A stretch of DNA of 64,000 bases from Pelotomaculum schinkii (GTDB lineage Bacteria; Bacillota; Desulfotomaculia; Desulfotomaculales; Pelotomaculaceae). The notes under the pieces are model-generated. The model saw only the letters and a list, made by a program, of their open reading frames with translations. It was not told where the DNA came from and made no database searches. This document shows positions 58,393 to 64,000 of the stretch, piece by piece. The position numbers and the translations under genes are program-made. The DNA lies in the NCBI RefSeq assembly GCF_004369205.1, contig NZ_QFGA01000004.1:248001-312000 (forward strand), read 5' to 3'. Within the stretch, counting starts at the first letter, position 1. The number at the start of each line of letters is the position of its first letter.

Positions 58393-58689
58393 ATGAATGT
58401 AAAGGATATTCTAAATCTAGAAAACTTATGCATTCAGGAGGAGCCGGTATATTGTTCCGCTGTTTGTCCGGTACATGTTGACGTGCGCTCCATGTTAAAG
58501 CAAATTCAAAAGGGTAGCTTTTCGGACGCAGAGAGACTATATAGAAAAAAAGTGATTTTCCCTAGTATTGTCAGCCGTATATGCGATGAGCCTTGTAAAA
58601 ACGCTTGTTTGCGCAATAATTTGGATGATCCTTTGTCTATTCGCTTACTGGAAAAGGCATGTGTGGATTATAGCGGGAAAAACAAATGA
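58393..58689 (+). CDS. N-terminal dicluster (Fer4_20-like) part of flavin/dicluster protein
   Basis: The 98-residue product has the Fe-S domain that precedes the FAD part in glutamate-synthase-small-subunit-like proteins: PVYCSAVCPVHVDVRSMLKQ, IVSRICDEPCKNACLRNN. Eight Cys are placed for two 4Fe-4S clusters. Its stop overlaps the next start by ATGA. In relatives this domain and the FAD domain form one protein, so this is either a genuine split gene or a one-base indel near 58685. Confidence 0.75.
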   Translation: MNVKDILNLENLCIQEEPVYCSAVCPVHVDVRSMLKQIQKGSFSDAERLYRKKVIFPSIVSRICDEPCKNACLRNNLDDPLSIRLLEKACVDYSGKNK

Positions 58690-60089
58690 TAGGCGGGTAT
58701 TCGCTTGCCAGGAAGAAGCAGCAAATTGCGGTTATAGGCGGGGGATTGAGCGGATTAAGCTGCGCAATGGAACTTGCCGGAAAAGGATTTAACGTGACAG
58801 TGTTTGAAAAGTCCGGTAAATTAGGCGGCAGGTTGTGGGATATGGACCGTGATTTATTGCCTGAACAGGTAATTAAAGAAGATATAAGACAAATCGAGGA
58901 GAACGGCGTCAATATAAGATTAAATAGCTGCATTGCGGACCTTCCCGACTTAAATTTTGATGCTTTGTATGTTGCGACCGGTATATGCGGTAATACCTTT
59001 GGACTCGACATGGAGAACGGAATAATTCAATATGATCCTGTTTCTCTGGCAAGCTCGCATAGCGGTGTTTTTGTTGGCGGAAGTCTTTTAAGCAAAAAGT
59101 TGTGCTCGCCTATACACTCCATTGCACAGGGTGCTCGCGCTGCAAGGTCTATAGAGCGCTTTGTGCAAAATGTTTCGTTAACAAACGGCAGGGAAAATGA
59201 GGAAACACAGCATACTCGTCTTTATACCAATATAAAGCATGAGGATCGTAAACCTAAAGTTTTACCGAAAGAAATAAGCAGCCAATATACAGAAAAAGAA
59301 GCAATTGACGAAGCAGGCAGGTGTATGCAATGCGAGTGCAAGGAATGTGTTAAAGCTTGCGATTCCCTTGCCCATTTTGGCCACTATCCCAAGCGGCATC
59401 TGCGCGATATCTGTAAGACTTTGACTTCCTTGCAGGGAATAAGAAGTAAAATGATTGCCACCCGCGTTATCAACTCATGCAGTTTGTGTGGCTTATGTAA
59501 GGAACTTTGTCCCAATGACCTGGATATGGGAGCAATATGCCTGGAATCCAGACGCATCCTGGTCAATAACGATACTATGCCGCCTGCGTTTTATGAATTC
59601 TGGCTTCGGGATATGTTAAATGCAAATGACGAGAAAATTTGCATTTTTAAAAATCAGCCTGGGACCCCGACAAGCAAGTACCTCTTTTTCCCGGGATGCC
59701 AGATGGGTTCGTCATTTCCCGGGTACGTAGAAAAAACATATAAATACCTGATAGAATGTCTTGACGGAGGAATTGGGCTGGCCGTAGCATGCTGCGGGGC
59801 CCCGGCGGAATGGTCCGGACGTAAGGAATTGCATCAAGAGCACCTGAAGTCGTTTGTGAATAAATGGGAAGAGATGGGAAGGCCTCAGGTGATTCTTGCC
59901 TGCACCACCTGCCAGAAAATGTTTAGCAAATATCTACCTGAGGTTCCGGTAAAATCACTCTGGGTTATTATGGAAGAAAACAAACTTCCACTTAATGTAA
60001 AAAAAGGGGGGAGCGCTCCGTTGCACTTTATGACCCTTGCTCAAGCAGGTATTTCCCGGACATTCAAGAAAGTGAACGCAGATTATTGA
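58686..60089 (+). CDS. pyridine nucleotide-disulfide oxidoreductase/dicluster-binding protein (middle part)
   Basis: The 467-residue product starts with an FAD motif (IAVIGGGLSGLSCAMELAGK, about 14-33). It has Fe-S ligands (RCMQCECKECVKACDSLAHF; SCSLCGLCKELCPNDLDM) and a first CCG-type heterodisulfide-reductase domain (FFPGCQMGSSFPGYVEKTYK, AVACCGAPAEWSG). Near 60027 the frame departs from the family: the alternative frame reads YDPCSSRYFPDIQESERRLL, the expected second CCG motif, so the C-terminal 18 residues here are an artefact of a one-base loss. It probably accepts electrons from the aldehyde oxidoreductase. Confidence 0.8.
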   Translation: MIGGYSLARKKQQIAVIGGGLSGLSCAMELAGKGFNVTVFEKSGKLGGRLWDMDRDLLPEQVIKEDIRQIEENGVNIRLNSCIADLPDLNFDALYVATGICGNTFGLDMENGIIQYDPVSLASSHSGVFVGGSLLSKKLCSPIHSIAQGARAARSIERFVQNVSLTNGRENEETQHTRLYTNIKHEDRKPKVLPKEISSQYTEKEAIDEAGRCMQCECKECVKACDSLAHFGHYPKRHLRDICKTLTSLQGIRSKMIATRVINSCSLCGLCKELCPNDLDMGAICLESRRILVNNDTMPPAFYEFWLRDMLNANDEKICIFKNQPGTPTSKYLFFPGCQMGSSFPGYVEKTYKYLIECLDGGIGLAVACCGAPAEWSGRKELHQEHLKSFVNKWEEMGRPQVILACTTCQKMFSKYLPEVPVKSLWVIMEENKLPLNVKKGGSAPLHFMTLAQAGISRTFKKVNADY

Positions 60090-60724
60090 AAAAATTGGAT
60101 TATCGAATAGAAGAACTGGCATTTAACGGAAAATATGCACAATGCTGCAGCTTTGGTGGTTTGATATCAACGGTCAACCCGAAACTGGCGCAAAAAATTA
60201 TTGAACATAGAATCAATGCCAGCCCTTATGATTATGTAACTTATTGCACCAATTGCCGTGATGATTTTGCACGTAATGGAAAGCCTGCCTGGCACATGCT
60301 TGATTTAATCTTTGAACAACCGTTTAACAAACGGGCTTTACGTCGCCCGCCTTCATATTCTGAAAGAAGAGCAAACCGCATTCACTTGAAAGAAGAGCTT
60401 TTGAATGATTTGTGGGGTGAAAAAGTGGAAGTCCCTAGAAATGAGTATGAAAAAATTAATTTGTTATTATCTGAAGAGCTGGCTGCCAAATTAGTCAAAG
60501 ACTACATTCTTATGGATGAAGTCAGGCAGGTAATACATTACGCCGGAAGTACCGGGTATAAGCTGATTGATAATGATAGCAAGCACTTTATAGCACATCT
60601 GCAGCTTGGTATAATCACCTATTGGGTAGAGTACCTGCCTGTTAGCAGCGGTTATAAGATATATAATGCCTACAGTCACAGGATGCAGATTATGGAGGAA
60701 AAGAATTGCAATGAAAGAGCTTGA
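60086..60724 (+). CDS. C-terminal part of the dicluster/CCG oxidoreductase (after frameshift)
   Basis: The 212-residue frame holds the continuation of the previous protein: AQCCSFGGLISTVNPKLAQK, then YVTYCTNCRDDFARNGKPAW and a C-terminal alpha/beta domain (VRQVIHYAGSTGYKLIDN). Upstream in the same frame lies YDPCSSRYFPDI. It is counted as the C-terminal part of one broken gene; TTG 60086 overlaps the stop by TTGA, so translation as a separate chain remains possible. Confidence 0.65.
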   Translation: MKKLDYRIEELAFNGKYAQCCSFGGLISTVNPKLAQKIIEHRINASPYDYVTYCTNCRDDFARNGKPAWHMLDLIFEQPFNKRALRRPPSYSERRANRIHLKEELLNDLWGEKVEVPRNEYEKINLLLSEELAAKLVKDYILMDEVRQVIHYAGSTGYKLIDNDSKHFIAHLQLGIITYWVEYLPVSSGYKIYNAYSHRMQIMEEKNCNERA

Positions 60725-60911
60725 AAAAAGCAACATGATGTGCGGTAAATGCAATATGTTCTTGGAAGATGGCAAAATAGACTTAACTTATCAAAAGCAG
60801 TTTATACCCGTTAAATTACTAAGGTGTCCAAAATGCGGCCAGGTTTATATTTCGGAAGAACTGGTTAAAGGAAAAATGTTTGAAGTTGAAAAGGCTTTGG
60901 AGGATAAATGA
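60711..60911 (+). CDS. DVU_1557-family redox protein
   Basis: The 66-residue protein has two CxxC knuckles (NMMCGKCNMFLEDGKIDLTY and LLRCPKCGQVYISEEL) and ends GKMFEVEKALEDK, the pattern of small redox proteins encoded beside TrsS in Desulfovibrio (DVU_1557). ATG 60711 overlaps the end of the preceding gene. It is intact. It may carry electrons to TrsS or the dicluster protein. Confidence 0.8.
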   Translation: MKELEKSNMMCGKCNMFLEDGKIDLTYQKQFIPVKLLRCPKCGQVYISEELVKGKMFEVEKALEDK

Positions 60912-61376
60912 CGGTATAATCTGTACTCCCAATTAAGCTTTATTGACTCGAAGCCAAAAATTTACGAGGGCAGATTAAGAACCGGCGGCTTATTATTTTA
61001 TAGCAAAACAAAGAAGAAATATTCACTTGATGGCATTAATGGTTTTAAACCTTACAAAATAAAAAGACCTCCTGAAACTTAATACCACCGTTGGGCATTT
61101 ATGCTTTGCTTTTAATTGTCCGATTCCCTGGATTTATTTTATTGTAAAGGTAAATTTATGCTGGGCTTACTAGTAAGTAGGCCTTTTTTATTTTGGCCTG
61201 ATATTTGCAATGTTGTAATTGAGTTGATAATAATTAGTAATGTAAGAAAAGTCGTGTTTTTCTATCAAAGAGGAGGATGATAAACGTGTATTTAGAGAAG
61301 GCGAGGGGGTCCCGCTAATAGTAGGTTCATAAACACTGGTGAATAGGACTAAATATTCAAAAAAGGAGATGCTCCA
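60912..61376. other. intergenic region before amino-acid dehydrogenase
   Basis: No gene is seen. CTTACTAGTAAG (61166-61177) is a palindrome followed by TAGGCCTTTTTT, a possible terminator of the Trs cluster. AAAGGAG (about 61361) is the Shine-Dalgarno of the next gene. Confidence 0.45.
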
Positions 61377-62627
61377 ATGTCACAAAATGCTTCAGCGTGG
61401 GCGATGACGCTTGAACGGTTGGAGAAAGCTGCAAAAATAGCTGAGTTGGATCCAGAAGTTACGGCTTTACTTAGAGAACCCCAGCGTATTTTTGTAGTAA
61501 GCTTCCCAGTTCGTATGGATGATGGCACGACAAGATTATTCAAAGGTTATCGAGTGCACCATAACCATGCTTTAGGGCCAATCATGGGAGGCACCAGGTT
61601 TCATGGTGAAGAAACGCTTGATGATGTAAAGGCCCTGGGTTTGCTAATGACCTTAAAAAATTCTCTTAATGGTTTGTCGGCGGGTGGCGGAAAAGGCGGC
61701 GTTGTGGTTGATCCTGATTCATTATCAAAAACAGAGTTGGAAAGGCTTTGCCGTGCTTATATCAGGGCTATTGCACCCATGGTTGGCACTTGGCTGGATT
61801 TTCCTGGAGCAGACCTGGGTACTGACTCCCAGACCCAGAGCTGGTTTCTTGACGAGTTGGAGCAAATGAATGCGATGACCCATAACCCCGCAGCCATAAG
61901 CGGTAAGGATATAATATTAGGCGGATCTCAGGGACGTGCTGCCGCTACAGGTTTGGGCGTTATGTTTTCCGTACGGGAAGCCTGTAGGATTTTGGGAATC
62001 CAATTAAAAGGCCTGCGTATTGCCATACAGGGAGTAGGTAAGGTTGGTGGTTGGGCGGCAAGTCTTCTTTATGAAAAGGGAGCTAAGATCGTTGCAGTAA
62101 GTGATGTTTTTGGCGGTGTTTGTGCCCCTGGCGGTATTAATGTTCCAGAACTGCTTAAATTTGTAGAGAAAACCGGAAAAGTTGAGGGTTTCTTTGGAGC
62201 AAAAGCAATAAACAAAAATGAGCTTCTTACCGTTGATTGTGACGTAATTATCCCTGCTGCAGTTCAGAACGTAATTAATACAAAAGTTGCTTCAAACATA
62301 AAAGCAAAAGTGGTAGCAGAAGGAGCCAATGGACCAACTACCCCCGATGGTGAAGAAGTTCTACTGTCCAGAGGTATTTTTGTGGTCCCCGATATACTTG
62401 CTAATGGTGGGGGAACAACTGTTGCGTACCTTGAAAAGGTGCAGAACTTATATGAATGCTACTGGAGCGAAAAAGAAGTTCATGCGAAGTATGAAGAGAT
62501 GTTTGTCCAGTGTTTTAATGAAATCTATAAAATCTGCAAGGAAAAAGGTATAAGCATGAGGATGGCTTCTTACGTAAAAGCACTTAAACGTATAGAACTT
62601 GCAATTAAAGTCCGGGGATGGGTTTAA
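61377..62627 (+). CDS. Glu/Leu/Phe/Val dehydrogenase, pocket unlike glutamate dehydrogenase
   Basis: The 416-residue enzyme has the full ELFV fold: MTLKNSLNGLSAGGGKGGVV with Lys94 and Lys106, Asp141 in WLDFPGADLGTD, and the NAD domain GLRIAIQGVGKVGGWAASLL. However, the KGG motif that gives glutamate specificity reads GPIMGGTRFH: Met70 replaces the Lys that holds the gamma-carboxylate, and TVAYLE has Ala350 where glutamate dehydrogenases have Ser. Both changes resemble leucine dehydrogenase, so a hydrophobic amino acid is more likely. GGAG precedes the ATG. Confidence 0.88.
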   Translation: MSQNASAWAMTLERLEKAAKIAELDPEVTALLREPQRIFVVSFPVRMDDGTTRLFKGYRVHHNHALGPIMGGTRFHGEETLDDVKALGLLMTLKNSLNGLSAGGGKGGVVVDPDSLSKTELERLCRAYIRAIAPMVGTWLDFPGADLGTDSQTQSWFLDELEQMNAMTHNPAAISGKDIILGGSQGRAAATGLGVMFSVREACRILGIQLKGLRIAIQGVGKVGGWAASLLYEKGAKIVAVSDVFGGVCAPGGINVPELLKFVEKTGKVEGFFGAKAINKNELLTVDCDVIIPAAVQNVINTKVASNIKAKVVAEGANGPTTPDGEEVLLSRGIFVVPDILANGGGTTVAYLEKVQNLYECYWSEKEVHAKYEEMFVQCFNEIYKICKEKGISMRMASYVKALKRIELAIKVRGWV

Positions 62628-63125
62628 AGCTTATTAGCTAGCAATTATCCTTATTTCCAGATACTAATTTAGCTTATAGACAGATTAGGAGAAGCCCTTT
62701 GTGTGGTTGTCTGCTTATCGGTTTAGCAACTTAAATTACCTGGAAGAAAGTTTGACCCAAAAAACAACTCGCCAGTATATGGGGGAAACGATCTGGTTAT
62801 CAACCTGAGAAATGATTTAAAACATTGATTTAATGATCAATAGCTGAAAAATTAAGCAATATAGGGTAAACCCCTTAGAAGGTGGTTGGTAATATAACAG
62901 CAACCCTCTATTTATAACTTGATTTTTAAAGTATGCATTCATCGGTTGTAAGATATAGGAATTGTCCAAGGCGCATTAACAGAAAAGAGCTTATAGCAGT
63001 CAAGCGGGAGAACTGTCACAGGTTAGCTTTGTTTCCGGTAAAAAGCCTTATTAATTTTATGATGCTTTTAAATAAAAGATTATTGTCCTTAAGAATAAAA
63101 AATAACAAGTTAGTATGAAATTAAG
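62628..63125. other. intergenic region
   Basis: No convincing gene in about 500 bases; short frames have no ribosome-binding site. GCTTATTAGCTAGC lies just after the dehydrogenase stop. Nothing else is recognised. Confidence 0.5.
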
Positions 63126-63168
63126 AATATGCCTCCTACCGTTAACGAAAAGGTAGGAGGCATATTTT
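63126..63168. terminator. 15-bp perfect hairpin, bidirectional terminator
   Basis: AATATGCCTCCTACC (63126-63140) pairs with GGTAGGAGGCATATT (63152-63166), with TT after the stem on the plus strand. It separates two convergent genes. Confidence 0.8.
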
Positions 63169-63188
63169 AGCTTTCAGTAAATGAATCC

Positions 63189-63236
63189 ACACTTCCAACC
63201 TATACTTGGTTGGCGCCCGGTATATGTTGGAAGTGT
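63189..63236 (-). repeat. 11-bp inverted repeat after CoA-transferase gene
   Basis: ACACTTCCAAC (63189-63199) and GTTGGAAGTGT (63226-63236) form a stem with a 26-base loop, directly after the stop of the CaiB/BaiF gene. No T-run follows on the minus strand; it may protect the mRNA end. Confidence 0.5.
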
Positions 63237-63243
63237 TAGAGCA

Positions 63244-64000
63244 TTAAATAACGCCTTTAGCCCTTAAATTTTCAATATCATTTTTGCTGTAGCCAAGCGT
63301 CCCCAAAACCTCTTCTGTGTGTTGGCCAAGTAAAGGCGGGGCAGAATTATAACTCACAGGGGTAAGTGAGAAGTTAATTGGGCAGCCCGGAACTCTGACT
63401 TTACCAATCTTGGGGTGAGGCAGTTCCACAATCATCTGACGGTCGACTACCTGTGGGTGGTTGACAACTTCGCCAATTGAATTAATCATACCACAGGGGA
63501 CTCTTTCTCCCTGCAGTTTCTCAAGCCATTCGGAAGCATTTTTTTCCTTAAACATATCTTTTAAGAATTGGTTCAATTCTTCTCTATGTTTGACCCGCAT
63601 TTCATTTGTGGCATACCTGGGATCGTCAACAATGTTCAGATCGAGTGCTTTGCAGAAACGTTTCCAGATGTTATCGTTTCCGACGGCAAGAATGAAGTAT
63701 TTATCCTTTGCTTTGAAAGCCTGATAAGGAACAATGGACGGGTGCGCGGAGCCCATACGAATGGGGTCCTTCCCTGAGGCCAGGTAATTGGCAGCCATGT
63801 AAGTTAACCAGGCTACTTCGGTTCCTAATAATGAAACATCGATATACTGTCCTTTTCCCGTTTCCTTTTTTGTCATTAAAGCTGATATGATTCCCATGGC
63901 CGCGTACATGCCTGCGCCTATGTCAATTAAGGCCACACCTATGCGAACCGGGTCGCCGTCCTTTTCACCTGTAATAGACATCAAACCGCCCAAGCCCTGC
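63244..64000 (-). CDS. CaiB/BaiF-family CoA-transferase, C-terminal part (partial)
   Basis: About 250 residues of a family III CoA-transferase are seen; family proteins have about 400, so the N-terminal third lies beyond the right edge. Features include GVALIDIGAGMYAAMGIISA, TKKETGKGQYIDVSLLGTEV, HPSIVPYQAFKAKDKYFILA and the C-terminal LLGQHTEEVLGTLGYS. These enzymes move CoA between an acyl-CoA and a free acid in degradation pathways. Its catalytic Asp (N-terminal side) is not visible in the window. Confidence 0.9.
   Translation of the reverse strand, partial: QGLGGLMSITGEKDGDPVRIGVALIDIGAGMYAAMGIISALMTKKETGKGQYIDVSLLGTEVAWLTYMAANYLASGKDPIRMGSAHPSIVPYQAFKAKDKYFILAVGNDNIWKRFCKALDLNIVDDPRYATNEMRVKHREELNQFLKDMFKEKNASEWLEKLQGERVPCGMINSIGEVVNHPQVVDRQMIVELPHPKIGKVRVPGCPINFSLTPVSYNSAPPLLGQHTEEVLGTLGYSKNDIENLRAKGVI

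Noticed and set aside
1-64000. CRISPR array, prophage or restriction-modification system
   Set aside because: No regularly spaced repeats with unique spacers, no phage structural genes and no restriction gene beside the Dam-type methylase were found by eye.

Overview
The window reads as chromosome of an anaerobic Clostridia-type Firmicute, most like the Desulfotomaculum/Pelotomaculum (Peptococcaceae) group. This is inferred from AG-rich Shine-Dalgarno sites, frequent TTG/GTG starts, a cyclic-di-AMP (ydaO-type) riboswitch, a B12-dependent ribonucleotide reductase, CoA-linked acid metabolism (acyl-CoA dehydrogenase, EtfBA, two kinds of CoA-transferase) and a Desulfovibrio-like TrsS/DVU_1555-1559 redox cluster. 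No rRNA or tRNA gene was recognised.

Layout. 1-11.0 kb: a sulfur-handling locus (YeeE/YedE channels, TusA, LysR regulator, SsuABC/TauABC-type importer, second YedE, CoA-disulfide/persulfide reductase with rhodanese domain), broken up by an IS3-family element at the left edge, an IstB remnant and an IS110-family element. 11.5-22.6 kb: accessory region with three toxin-antitoxin-like pairs, gene remnants, a GPP34-MerR pair, an SOS-boxed DNA-repair pair (radical SAM plus DUF4130 type), and two copies of a covarying hairpin repeat. 22.6-26.6 kb: an exosortase K operon on the minus strand (DUF2975 protein, XRE regulator, XrtK, its MSEP-CTERM-like partner) preceded by three operator-like repeats spaced exactly 21 bp. 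28-33 kb: a minus-strand glycan or lipid-sugar operon. 33.3-34.5 kb: promoter, c-di-AMP riboswitch, terminator and a divergent DapB-like gene. 34.6-42.7 kb: UspA, a DUF2680 secreted protein beside a two-component system, a UgtP-type glycosyltransferase, NrdJ and a Dam-type methylase. 42.8-48 kb: EtfA, EtfB and an acyl-CoA dehydrogenase divergent from a two-subunit CoA-transferase. 48-52.7 kb: an HTH/zinc-finger protein, a VWA-MoxR pair, a MerR-type regulator with an elaborate operator, a lipase. 53.4-60.9 kb: a TrsS-type radical SAM / molybdo-aldehyde oxidoreductase / flavin-dicluster cluster in which several genes are frameshifted or truncated. 61.4-64 kb: a Glu/Leu/Phe/Val dehydrogenase with a non-glutamate-like pocket and the C-terminal part of a CaiB/BaiF CoA-transferase.

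How it fits together: the left third handles reduced or organic sulfur and has been hit repeatedly by insertion sequences; the right third degrades organic or amino acids through CoA thioesters and passes electrons to flavoprotein and dicluster redox carriers. The strongest leads are the 21-bp-phased operator of the exosortase K operon, the c-di-AMP riboswitch in front of a DapB homologue, the acyl-CoA dehydrogenase whose catalytic Glu position is Cys, the SOS box on the repair pair, the covarying hairpin repeat, and the concentrated decay of the Trs cluster.
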